DNA of 64,000 nucleotides from Euwallacea fornicatus. Lineage: Eukaryota; Arthropoda; Insecta; Coleoptera; Curculionidae. The stretch is taken from positions 1,116,001 through 1,180,000 of the forward strand of contig NC_089552.1 of NCBI RefSeq assembly GCF_040115645.1. Direction: 5' to 3'. This document shows positions 21,197 to 33,060 of this stretch, one piece after another. The translations under genes were made by a program, and so were the position numbers. Position 1 is the stretch's first letter. Every line of letters starts with the position of its first letter. Below the pieces are notes generated by a model. That model was not told the DNA's origin. It saw only the letters and a list, made by a program, of their open reading frames with translations, and ran no database searches.

Positions 21197-22960
21197 ATGG
21201 AGTGGACACCCTACCTAACATTTTTAGCTGTTCTTATGGTGTTCACAGGGAGTATTAACACCATAAGTACCAAGTAAGTACCACTCTAGCTAGTGCTTTT
21301 AATTTTTTATGCCTAAATTTTTCTGTAAGAATCACTTTATGCCGCCCCCCTTTACATCCATGAAAAATAAAATAAAACTTTTAGATGGGCAGACACTATT
21401 AAGTCACCAGGGAAAGATGGTATACCTAAAAAATTTGACCATCCCTTCTTTCAAGCTAGCACAATGTTCCTTGGAGAGTTAATGTGCTTGATTTTTTTTA
21501 AAGTCATGTACAGAATTTACAGTAACAGGGCGGTAAGTTCGGAAGTAATGTGTTATCACAAAGAACCCCTATAAGTTAAATAATGGAAATATCTGATTTA
21601 ATTTATCTATGTAAATGCCAAGTTATAAATCATTCCATCTATTGAATAGTTAATAATTTTTTAGGCTTACTAAACTGAAAGTTTATTAAATTGTTCCTTT
21701 CTCTAACAAACATTATTTGGTAGGATGGCACTGAAGACGTTTCCCCACTTACCAGTGGCAACCGAAATTTCAACCCCCTTATATTGTATATTCCAGCACT
21801 TTGTGATATGACTGCCACGTCAATAATGTACATTGGATTAAACCTGACATTTCCCTCTAGCTTTCAAATGTTTAGAGGTATTATTGTCAAAAGAAGTATT
21901 TATGTAAATTCCACTAAAATTAGTGTGGTTTTTTGATTTTGCCAAACAGGTTCAGTCATAGTATTTGTGGGGCTTTTAAGTGTAGCTTTCCTGAACAGAA
22001 CCTTGGGTAAAAGAGAGTGGATCGGCATAATTTTTATCATATTAGGTGAGGGGTTATGTAAGGTAGTTATGAGGTACTTTAAACTTAATTACCCAGGTTT
22101 GTCTATTGTGGGAATGGCTGACTTTATCTCTGTTGACAGTAACAAAGAGTACAATAGGAATGATATAATAACAGGTGACATGTTGATTGTTATTGCACAA
22201 GTCATCCAGGCCATTCAAATGGTGGTTGAGGAGAAGTTTGTGCAGGGTGAAAACATACCTTCTTTACAGGCAGTGGGATGGGAAGGTGTTGTTTTAATAT
22301 TAACATTTGAAAAAAGACATTAAGGAGGAACTTTTTGTAGGCCTCTTTGGGTTTGTAACTTTGGTTCTGCTGCAAATTCCTTTTTACTTTATCAGGGGAG
22401 TGCCTCCATTAACCCCAACAGCTGGGGCCAGGCTAGAAGATCCAATAGATGCTTTTGTGCAGATTGGTCATAGTGTACCACTTCTTTTTGCAGTTTTGGG
22501 TTAGTCATAATTGTGTAATTTGTTAATTTACACATCTTCTACCTTCATCATATAATTCCACCAAAAATCGACTTACGAATTTTATGTGCAGGTACCATAA
22601 CTTCCATTGCCTTCTTCAACTACGCTGGTATTAGTGTGACAAAAGAATTGTCTGCGACAACTAGAATGGTACTGGATAGTGTCAGAACAATTATCGTTTG
22701 GATTTTTAGTTTGGCCTTTTTCAACCAAAATTTCCATTGGTTACAAGTAAGCGTCCTATTGACAGTAGGGCAGGAAGCTTACAAAAATAATTTTTCAGCT
22801 ATTTGGTTTTATCCAACTTATTATTGGCATGTGCCTCTATAACGGAATAACTTTTGCCTCCACCTTTTTGAGGATAAAGGCGGCTATTTACAGGAGGACT
22901 GGTAGGGATAATATGGAGGACAGTATTATCAATTCGAACGCCGAGGATACGGAACCGTGA
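21197..22960 (+). CDS. SLC35F6: solute carrier family 35 member F6-like transporter
   Basis: Exons 21197-21273, 21385-21532, 21724-21877, 21950-22045, 22097-22285, 22341-22499, 22592-22746 and 22799-22960 give 379 residues with matching phases. The start context is CAACCATGG. The protein is a multi-pass EamA/DMT-fold membrane protein. An N-terminal hydrophobic helix precedes the STKWAD motif, and the late segment ISVTKELSATTRMVLDS is a family hallmark. SLC35F6 (C2orf18, ANT2-binding protein) is a lysosomal or mitochondrial membrane protein linked to membrane potential; its substrate is not settled. Introns 4 and 5 are only 51 and 55 nt. Intron 4 is a multiple of three and has no stop codon, so its retention would add 17 residues in frame. 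Confidence 0.93.
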
Positions 22961-24194
22961 TGTACTTAAGGAAAGTTAGGGAAGTTAAAGGATTGGTTTT
23001 CTGTTCTAAGGAAAAGACGTATTTTTCTATCAATATTAATATTATGTATTACGTAGCATACTTTTTTTGAACAAAAATTTTAATACAGCCCTAATTTCTT
23101 CCTATTCATCAATGAAACGTTCGATTAGTATTGATAAAGTGAGATCTCTGCAGAGACTGATTGACAAACAAAATCTTGTGAAACAGCCACATGACGCGAT
23201 TGTTATATTATTAATAATTTTTTGAAAATATATGACTCGTTTTATCATGGTCGTTATTTATCTTAATTTACTTGAATCTGTCTGGGATCTGACTAATAGA
23301 AAGCCAACAAGTTTCGTAGAGGACCTGAATGAACAGTGCTCAAAAAAATCTAAGGAACAAAAATAAATAACAGCACGGCAACGTCTTGACATCAGCGCCT
23401 CATGATAAAAATTTTCAGTGCTTCCTGAGGACGTTGTAAAGAGCCGAATTGTCATAACCGAAGTGAGTTGCCTTTGCGGCATATATTAAATGTGATCAGT
23501 GGGTTTTAAGTAGGGTGATTCTAATAGCCTGGCTAACACGTGAACGAGTATTGTCTTGCATACAGAGGAATTCGGGGCCAGCAGTATATGCAAAAGGAAT
23601 GGCAATAAGTTTGAACACATGGTCTTGTTACCACATTTGTGGCAAACAAACGAGCTCTGTTCGATAATACAATACGATACCACCTCATACCATCAAAGAA
23701 CCTTTTCCATAACTATGGGCTTCCTAAAAATGTTTCTCAGTCTAAGCGTCCCGTTTCACTCCAAACGCGTTACCTTCGCGTGTCAGATCAAAATCCGAGC
23801 CGAGACTCGTGTGAACAACACAAATAACACAGTGACTCATTTTCCAAAATAAGGATTTGCTAATCGTTCTTCCCTAGTTTATTTTGAGCAATATATATTA
23901 GGAACCAGATTGACAGTGGATGCCTTGCATTCAATGTTCGACGATGGGTCTTATCGTTCGAAGGCTGCGTTAGTCCACCCAAGTTAATGCAAGGATAACA
24001 AAAGTAAACCAAATATTGTGCATTACTAATAAATATATTTAATAATGACTCAAAAGCTAACGAAAAATAATCAAACATATATATACAAACTTTAAGGTCG
24101 GCCATAGAAAGATTAAATATTTCCGATAACGATAAACGAATCTTATTGATTAAATCGTATCACAAACACTTCATTAAATGATAAACAACAAAAT
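22961..24194. other. SLC35F6 / PINK1 convergent intergenic
   Basis: Contains the 3' UTRs of two convergent genes. Open frames at 23258-23852 lie on both strands and have no family resemblance, so I do not call a gene. Confidence 0.35.
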
Positions 24195-26003
24195 TTAATC
24201 TACTTCCTCACGAATCCAATTCAACGCAGACTTGACCCCTTGTAACTTAATTCTTCGTAAAAACGTCGAAATCAGCAAATATTCCGCGTTACTGAGCTTA
24301 TTCCCGTCCGTAAACGATCTCCCTTCGCACATAATTTTCGCCGCCAAATTAAGTAGCCATTCCAAAATTCGCTCATAATCTGGACATTTTGAACCGTCGC
24401 CATCGAGCCAGGCCCTTGGAGCCCATAAAAAGAGCTGACAGACATTGGCAGCGATTTCAGGGTCTAGCCGATCACTTGGATTGCACCTTAACAAATTTTT
24501 AATCAGACGATTAAATATCGGAGGAACCGCATTAGGCAAATCGGGCAATTGCTCGTGGTTATAGGTTCCGCTGCTCAATCTAGTCTGCGTATGACCGTAA
24601 AAAGGATTTGGAGCCCCAAATATCTCATAGCCTAAAGCGCCAGCGGCCCACAAATCGGACTTATGGTAGTTCAGTTTGCTGAAAGGTCCAGGTTTTTTGG
24701 TGATTATCTCTGGGGCCATCAAGGCGGTATTGCCACCTTTTTCGATGTCGAAATTAGTGTAAGGCACTGATAAATCCGAATACTTTGTGGCCAGGCAACA
24801 ACCAAAATCGCTTATTACAGCTAAAGGACTTTGAGAGTTACTTAAATCCAAAAGAATATTGTCCGATTTTAAGTCTCTATGTGCAATGTTGTTTGCCACC
24901 ATGTGCACTATGCCCTCTAAGAGTTGACATAAAAGGAGAATTGAAGTGCGCAGGGAGGGTTTCTGAGGCGAGTTCAAGAATTCTTGTAGGTTTTGGTGGT
25001 ACCTGAGAATGAGAGTAATAAAACAGTTTGTCCTGGACAAAGCTGTACAAAACTTACCTATTCATAAGGATAAACAAACTCATGTTCCTGCCCTCACCAT
25101 GCGGATCAATCCTCTTTGGTAAGGCAGCTGGATACATCTCTCTACATTGCTGTAGCTCTGGTACGAAGTCAGTGAAAACCGAAAAGATTTTTACAATATT
25201 TGGATGTGGGGGAAGGTGTTTTGTCATGTTGAGAAATTCATATTCATAATCCTTAATACCATGCTGATTAAAGTAGACAGGTGCAGGTACAGTTTCTCTG
25301 TACATAGCATTCAAAATTGACATAGAATTTGATTGGATATCATAGTTAAACATCATTTTAAGAGCCAAAGAATATTTGTCAGAATGACTCCATAATAATT
25401 GCTTAGTTTCTTTTAGAGCCACTGAGTAAACTACTGCATTAGAGCCCTTGGCTATAGGTTTTCCAAAAGTGAATGAATTTATGTTTACTGCATCAAGTTC
25501 AGTTGGGATATTTTGCATAGTACATTCTCTGCTTGTCTGAATTTTTGAGATACATTCCCGGATCTCCCAGCAGATGCCTGTTAAGAGATCTCATTATCCT
25601 AAACTTTATTCACCCATACAAACTTACCTTCAAGTTCTTCATCTTTAGTAAGGAGACCTTGCCCCATGACTGCAAATCCAACCAAACCTAACAAAGGAGC
25701 AGTGTTACCACACAAACCTCTTTGTGAAGCTTTCTGAGCTACCCCCACATTGGTAACTCGGTTTAAAACATCTTCAATCAGCACCCTTCTAGCTCTTTGG
25801 CTGATCTGTACGCCAATATTACGGAAAACGTGGTATTTGTTGTTTCTCAAAAACTCAGTGTTCTGTATGGGTATCGAATTTGGTTTCACTAAGTTGCTGA
25901 TGAAGCGCTCTTGAGGTTTCCCGGGAGCTCTTCCACGGTGCGCTTGGCGAATGAGGGTGGTTCCATGTTTTAAAAGTTTGCCCCCCAGAGCTCGGAGGGA
26001 CAT
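24195..26003 (-). CDS. Pink1: PTEN-induced kinase 1 (mitochondrial Ser/Thr kinase)
   Basis: Minus-strand exons 26003-25628, 25577-25058 and 25002-24195 give 567 residues. The first about 35 residues are basic and amphipathic like a mitochondrial presequence (MSLRALGGKLLKHG). A hydrophobic segment at about 100-118 (LLGLVGFAVMGQGLL) fits the inner-membrane anchor that the family's protease PARL cuts. The kinase domain starts at about 160. It has glycine-loop GKPIAKGSNAVVYS, catalytic HRDLKSDN (D342) and DFG (D364), followed by the ALMAPEI activation end. The C-terminal extension is PINK1-specific. The kinase accumulates on depolarised mitochondria and phosphorylates ubiquitin and Parkin. All catalytic residues seen are intact. 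Confidence 0.95.
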
Positions 26004-27201
26004 TGCTTATGGTTTACTTGCTGCTATGGTATGGACAATGTCTATATGGAGTTTTTAAACATTAAAGAAGTAAACAGGTGCGGAACTAACAAAAAAAAAT
26101 TTTAAGGTAGTAAGAGCTAAAAATAAAATTTGTTACCTGGTTTCTTTAGACATTGCACCTCCAACGAATTAAATTGGAAAATACGCAGTTTGGAGCTTGA
26201 TTAAATTGGGAGAGAATTTATTTCAAAACTGAAAATCAGCTGATTTACGTATACTCGATATTTACATTATCTACGTATCAAGCAACTTAGCAATAGTGTG
26301 CAGCGATGCCAAACTGCTCAATTATTATTATTACACTGGATCATTCTCTAGTTATCGTGGATATTTATTGGGATTCTGAAGATTTAAAAGAATCAATTCG
26401 AAGAATTTGAAGTTTACGGGCATTTCAAAATCATAAAAATCAACGTTAAAGTTCTTCAATAACTTATAAATAAAGGAAATAGAGCAAAACGATCGTTAAT
26501 AATTGGCCATGTGACGATTTCAATATAAATGACATGGACGTTGCCTTCCTGTTTCTAAAACAAAATGGAGGAATTTCAATATCTATACTTCTTTAATCAA
26601 AATAAATGTTCTTTTGAAATTATTATCGCTTAATTAGCTCTCAATTTAAAATTATTGAGTTCTAGATTCTAGCATGTAAATAGTAGCGCAAAAGCATAAA
26701 TCAACTTTCGTACAAGTTTAATTTTCCGACCGTGTTCTTTAGGCCTGTCGGAGGTTTGCTAGTTAGGCACTTTCACTACCCGACTTGCGTTTACGGAGGT
26801 TGTAGGAATAGACTAAGCACCTGTGTAAATATGTAAATATTGTACAAATTAGCTCGCAAATATAATTGTGAAGAAAGAAGACAATAAATCTCGCACGATA
26901 CTTAAAACCTATCTCGCCGTGTCTGTCCCTGAGAATTACGTTTCCTTTTTATAGTCTTCCCAGATCCCCTGCTATAAAAACCCAGAAAAAAAGGGGGCCG
27001 CGCAGGTGCGGGTTAACCCAGGCTTTTTTTTTTCTTCCGGCAGTTGTTCTAGAATGACCTGCCGGAAGTGCTAGGGGAAGATTTTTTTTCACCAGGTTCT
27101 GGAGTACCTAGGGAACCGAAGGGCCACCCTAGGGCACGTCACACTGTCAAGCCTGACAGGTGACAGTTGCTCCACTACCAGCTCCGCCACAGACCTTCAA
27201 T
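26004..27201. other. divergent promoter region PINK1 / SPT5
   Basis: This 1.2-kb space separates the starts of two divergent genes. The PINK1 side is AT-rich. The SPT5 side (26940-27180) is GC-richer and holds an inverted CCGGAAG pair, listed separately. No other gene is seen. Confidence 0.4.
27034..27068. promoter_or_regulatory. inverted repeat with two CCGGAAG (ETS-type) motifs upstream of SPT5
   Basis: CTTCCGGCAG at 27034-27043 is the exact reverse complement of CTGCCGGAAG at 27059-27068, with 15 nt between. It lies 135-170 nt before the SPT5 start codon. CCGGAAG is the core ETS-family site often found in housekeeping promoters, so this is a plausible paired activator site; a hairpin in the 5' UTR is the alternative. 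Confidence 0.45.
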
Positions 27202-30200
27202 ATGTCCGATTCAGAAGCGAGCAATTATTCTGATAATGAACGGGGCTCCGACGCCGGTTCAGTCAGATCCCGCAGTTCCAGAGGAAGCGGTAGGTCCAGA
27301 CGCAGTAGATCCGGATCTCAATCCAGATCTCGGTCCAGAAGTCCAAGTCGATCACGCTCTAGAAGTGGAAGTGCTAGGTCTCGCTCCCCATCCCAATCAA
27401 GGAGCAGATCCAGAAGCCGCAGTAGAAGCGGTTCGGAAGCCCGAGAGGCTTCAGGGCCTGAAGATGTTCAAGATGAGGAAGAACCTGATGGTCAGAGCCT
27501 GCATGATAGTGAGGAATATGACTCTGAGGAAGATGAAAGTGATGATGACGGCAGGTCAAAGAAGCGTAGAAGAAAGGATAAATCTCGGGACAAATATGGT
27601 CATGGAGGGTTTATTATTGACGAAGCCGAGGTTGATGATGAGGTGGAGGATGAGGATGAGTGGGAGGATGGAGCACAAGAAATTGGCATAGTCTCTAATG
27701 AATTGGATGAGTTTGGACCTACAGCTAGGGAAATTGAAGGGCGTAGACGTGGAACGAATTTGTGGGAGTGAGTTTGCGACAAACTTAATAAATTTGTGTG
27801 CGTTCTAAGGCATAATTTCCAGTGCCCAAAAAGAGCATGAGATCGAAGAGTATTTGCGTAAGAAGTATGCAGATGATGGAGCTGCTGCCAAGCGTTTTGG
27901 AGACGGTGGAGAGGAAATGTCTGATGAGATTACTCAGCAAACTTTACTGCCAGGTGTAAAGTAAGTGCCTGTTATGAATCCTTTTAAGTCTATCTAATAT
28001 GCTCAAGTTAGCAAGCAATAGAAGAAATGTTATTGCTAAGAAACTTAAAACAATATTATGCCTTTATAGAGATCCAAACTTATGGATGGTAAAATGCAGA
28101 ATTGGAGAGGAAAAATCTACTTGCCTTCTATTGATGCGCAAATTCTTAGCATACCAAAACACTAATGAACCTCTTCAAATTAAGTCAGTGGTGGCCCCTG
28201 AAGGGGTCAAAGGCTTTATTTATATTGAGGCCTATAAGCAGCCCCATGTTAAGGCTGTGATGGAGAATGTGGGCAATTTGAGAGTGGGTATTTGGAAGCA
28301 ACAAATGGTCCCAATCAAAGAAATGACAGATGTTTTAAGAGTAGTTAAAGAGCAAACAGGTTGGCAACATCACTAACATACATTTGGAGGTTTTTAGTTG
28401 GAAATTGACATGTTCTTTTTTAAGGATTGAAATCTAAACAATGGGTTCGACTCAAGCGGGGCTTGTACAAAGATGACATAGCTCAAGTTGACTATTTTGA
28501 CATGGCCCAAAATCAAGTGCACCTAAAGATATTGCCTAGAATTGATTATACAAGGCTAAGGGGTGCTCTGAAGACCACACAGACGGTAAGGAGAATTCCA
28601 TGTATTATCAATTCATTGTCTCATTAGAAGTTCTAGGAAAATGAAGCAGAAAAAAGGAAGAAAAAGAGGCGCCCTCCTGCAAAACCTTTTGACCCTGAAG
28701 CCATTAGAGCAATTGGTATGATTTTCTTTTTCTTTATAATAATAATTGTTTATTGAAAATTGATAATCTACAACATCTAATGTTTTTAGGGGGAGAAGTT
28801 ACTTCAGATGGTGACTTTTTGATTTTTGAGGGCAATAGATATTCAAGAAAAGGTTTTCTTTATAAAAATTTCACTCTCAGTGCAGTGATAGTTGATGGAG
28901 TGAAGCCTACTTTGGCCGAACTGGAGCGTTTTGAGGAGCAACCTGAAGGGATTGACTTGGAATTACCTACAGAGAAAGATGACAAGTCAGTGATGCATTC
29001 ATTTAGTGCTGGAGATAATGTGGAAGTCTCAGAAGGGGAATTAATCAACTTGCAAGGAAAAATTATCAGGTGAGTTTTATTGGTCATTAAAAGTAAGAAG
29101 TCGTAAACATTCTGTTTTTGTTTTTTAATTATTTCTTGTTAATGAAACATAATCTTCAGTATTGAAGGCTCCACTATTACTATAATGCCAAAACATGAGG
29201 ATCTAAAAGATCCGCTTGTGTTCCAAGCCTCGGAGCTGAAGAAATACTTCAAAATGGGCGATCACGTTAAAGTCCTAGCAGGTATTAATTTTTCCCTATT
29301 AGACGTCAAACACGCTTAAGTGATGTCGTCGATTTCTAGGCCGATACGAAGGAGATACGGGCCTGGTAGTACGGGTAGAAACCAACAGGGTTGTTCTAAT
29401 ATCTGACTTGACAATGCATGAAATGGAAATCCTGCCCAAAGATCTGCAACTATGCAGTGACATGGCTAGTGGTGTTGACTCCTTAGGCAAGTTTGAATGG
29501 GGTGATTTGGTTACTTTGGACGCAGAGACGGTGGGAGTCATCGTGAGATTAGAGAGGGAAAATTTCCACGTTTTGAATATGCACGGGAAGGTGGTGGAGT
29601 GTAGGCCAGGATCTTTGCAAAAGAGGAAGATCAACAAGTTTTTGGCAGCTTTGGACTCTTACAGGAACAGTTTGCATAGACGAGATATGGTCAAGGTAAG
29701 CGAATTTGTGAGTGAGGTTCTATATTTTTTTAAATTGTTTTATTGATAATTTATCAATATTAAATACTATTTTAATCATTAATTTATAAAGAAAACATTT
29801 TGGGTGTCTGAGAATTTTATTTGACACATCTGAATAATAGTTTTTGTATGTTTATAAGGTGATCGACGGTCCCCATTCGGGTTTCTCAGGAGAAATCAAG
29901 CATCTTTACCGCAACTTCGCCTTTCTCTACTCTGTGGAATTCTTACAAAACGGCGGCATTTTCGTCTGCAAAACTAAACACTTGCAATTGGCCGGCGGTA
30001 ATAAAAACGTACAAAACACCGATTTATCCACCGGAATGGAGTACATGTCTCCCAGAAGAAGCTCACCGATGCATCCTTCCAGCGGAGGAGGCGTGGGCGG
30101 AGGCTTTGGTGGTGGTGGTCGTGGTGGGCATGGTGGTGGAGGCGGAAGAGGAGGCGGGAGAATATCAAGGGATAGGGATATTATTGGAACTACTATCAAG

Positions 30201-31769
30201 ATCACTAGGGGTCCGTATAAAGGAAATATTGGTATAGTCAAGGATGCCATGCCAGGCACTGCCAGGATTGAATTGCATACTTCTTGTCAGGTAAGCTCCA
30301 ATGCTGTGTACAACCTATAGACTTATGGAAGAGTTCCAAATTTTTTTGATTTAATTATTCACTCGTTTTGAGTATTTTCTACCATGACTTTGATCTTAGA
30401 CTATCTCTGTGGACCGTAACAACATAGCAGACGTGGGAGCTCCTGCCAAAGATGGTTCCATCACCAGCTATGGGCGCACTCCTGCATATTCCGGAAGCCA
30501 GACACCGCTGTACCGCGACATCGGCAACAAAACACCAATGGCCGAATCAGGATCGCGAACTCCGTTGCATTACGGTTCGATGACGCCGATTCACGATGGT
30601 TCCAGAACACCGAACGCCAGTTCAGAATGGGATCCCACCGTGCCTAATACGTACCCGTCTCCTGCATACAATCCAAGTGAGTAGTTTCTTTTTTTGTCAA
30701 TTATTATATTTAAACGAACAAGTAAGTCAATCAACAGATGAAAATTTAATATTAACAATCATTTCTACCAGTTTAGTGTAGATTCTAAGCAATCATATTC
30801 CTTTATGTCAAGGTACACCTGGAGGAATGAATGCACCTTTCACGCCGCAAACTCCTGGAGGAGTTTATGAAAGCTCGTACAGCCCTTACGGAGGATACCA
30901 GAGCGCCATTTCTACCCCCTCTCCGGCGACAGGTAACTGTTCCTTTAAATATACTACTTTTAGAGAGTTTAATATTGTACGTCTTCTTCCAAGCGAGCCC
31001 ATTTGCGATTCACGATCCAGGTAAATTCACCATAAACAGCATAAGCAAGCTCATCTATTGAATCTTTATAGACCAATCCTAACGCAATCTAATCATGCAT
31101 TAATAAAAATCATACAATTAATTACATTTTCTCTAAAGGTTATGGTCAATCTCCTGCCAGCAACAATCCATACAACACCCCCAGTTCGGGTTATAGTCCC
31201 ACAATGCCCTACAACCCGCAGACTCCGGGTGCCGGTCTAGACGTAATGCCGATGACCGACTGGCACACAGTGGACATTGAAGTGCGCATAAGGGACAGTC
31301 ACGATGACGCAGGTCTAGTTGGTCAAACTGGTATTATTCGAAGCATTTCCGGAGCTATGTGTTCGGTGTTCCTGCCAGAAGAAGACCGCGTTGTTAACAT
31401 ATTAGCCGATCATCTAGATCCCGTAAGACCACAGAGAGGCGACCAATTTAAGGCAAGTCGAATTGCCTCAGTTTTCTTTCTTTGTTTGATCATATCTACT
31501 CAAACATTTTTGGTGTCTATTTGCAATTTTTCCATACACACTGATACAGTTATGAAGACTTATTGCACAATATAAATTACATACATACAATGGTCTCTAT
31601 TTGTGCCGTGCTAACAATGATGGATTTTCAGGTTATTATTGGAGAAGAGCGGGAACAGACCGGAGAGTTGCTCTCCATCGATGTGCATGAAGGTGTAGTG
31701 AAAATTAAGAACGACATAACCATGTTGCCGTTACAGAATCTGTGCAAGATGCATAAATTGGATCATTGA
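27202..31769 (+). CDS. Spt5: transcription elongation factor SPT5 (DSIF large subunit)
   Basis: Thirteen exons: 27202-27767, 27823-27960, 28070-28359, 28425-28585, 28637-28715, 28790-29069, 29160-29281, 29340-29695, 29859-30290, 30400-30676, 30813-30932, 31139-31452, 31632-31769. They give 1090 residues, close to the human length. An unusual Arg-Ser repeat region (about 21-79) precedes the acidic N-terminus. The NGN domain begins near 235 and the KOW domains follow; GDFLIFEGNRYSRKGFL and ITIMPKHEDLKD are diagnostic. A Gly-rich linker in exon 9 precedes a phosphorylatable repeat region with SRTPL, GSMTPIHDGSRTP and similar units. A final KOW domain ends the protein. SPT5 with SPT4 clamps RNA polymerase II and controls pausing through P-TEFb phosphorylation. 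The last intron uses a GC donor (AAG/GCAAGT). Confidence 0.97.
31453..31631 (+). other. GC-AG intron (SPT5 intron 12)
   Basis: The donor reads AAG/gcaagt and the acceptor ttttcag. Only this GC donor joins the conserved GDQFK to VIIGEE in frame, matching the last KOW domain of the family. Confidence 0.8.
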
Positions 31770-31808
31770 GTGCTTCTACAAGTTCTTTAATATTTGTATT
31801 GTTTAGGG

Positions 31809-31814
31809 AATAAA
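31809..31814 (+). promoter_or_regulatory. poly(A) signal of SPT5
   Basis: AATAAA 40 nt after the stop codon, implying a very short 3' UTR. Confidence 0.6.
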
Positions 31815-33060
31815 TATTAGCTCCAATTGTCTGTAAGGATAAAGGAAAAGAACACTAAACACAGGTTTTTTTCTAGATCATCTTGCCTTGAGTTGTTTTT
31901 CAGCGGACGGCCAAGTTTCGATACACTTGCATGAGGTTTTGTGGATATAAAAGGAGGAACGAGCTATTGTGGTAAAACTTTATTGAGTTAAATGCTTACA
32001 TATACTTCTTGCCAATATAAAGCCCGGTTTTTCGACTTCTGGTAAATTTGTCAGCAAGAATCCGACTGGCAAGCTCGTCTTGCTGGGAAAGTTAATAGGA
32101 GTTTGAAAACCCAGAACTTAACGGTACAAAATAATAAACAAAAATTAACTAGACCCAGAGGAAATTGTCACTTGGCAAACTTGAGAAGATCTTAAGCACG
32201 CAAACCAGTTAATTTTTATTAAGTTGAAACAGCACATATTAGTACAAACAACCTCAAGCAGCCTCCCAATTAAACAAGTGCACGAGTTGTGCACGTAGTC
32301 AGTGGATATTCAGTAACATGCTAACACACTGTTCATTAAAATCTAAATATCTTGCTCCAGCAAGAATGTCGTCTGGGTCTGGTTTCCAATGGAATGATAT
32401 AAAAAGTTAAACATTACAAAATAAATAGAAAAACGTACATAGTAACGGTTTACTGTAATAAAATTTCAAAATAAGTTTGCACCCAATTATGCAACATAAA
32501 ACTGTTGATACGGGGTCTATCAAAAAAAGGAACGAAAAATCGATTTATATATATGTTGGGTAGTGATAAATCTCCGAGAATTATGACGCATGACAATATA
32601 TCATCAATTTAGTCATGCAGTTCTTTAATTTTTATTACTTGGAGTGATAATTCGATATTTCATTCTTGTGTAATCAAGCCTTTAGGCATCTTTTGATAAA
32701 CTGTGTATATTTGACCAATAGAAATTTTGCTTCAAAATAGTTAATTTTTTTAGCTAAAATTGGACAATAATGAAATAAGTCGTGCTAGATAACTGGTACC
32801 TGCTACTTTTTAACCTTTACTTATATAAATAACTTCAGTCTTAATATAAGAAAAATGACTTTATCGCTAAGAATTAAAAACCCACTTAAATAAACATTAA
32901 TACATGTCTACATAAACAAACACCACAAAAAAACACCTTTCGAGGAGTTGGGAACTATCTACTATAGTCCCTATATTTTAGAAGCATACTCTCGATATCT
33001 GAATCCACTTTCTCATCCTAAAATTCAATCCATCTCGACCCAAGAAGCCAAATAAATATA
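31815..33060. other. SPT5 / RMDN convergent intergenic
   Basis: About 1.2 kb of AT-rich sequence. Part should be the 3' UTR of the RMDN-like gene. No coding or repeat feature was recognised. Confidence 0.35.

Noticed and set aside
22307..22323. Frameshift in SLC35F6 after VGWEG
   Set aside because: A 55-nt GT-AG intron (22286-22340) explains the break and restores the family sequence.
27374..27559. CRISPR-like or tandem-repeat array in SPT5 exon 1
   Set aside because: The repetitive look comes from AGA/TCC-type codons of the Arg-Ser repeats, with no regular spacer structure.
29927..30259. Antisense proline/histidine-rich frames
   Set aside because: They are shadows of the Gly-rich linker of SPT5 on the plus strand.
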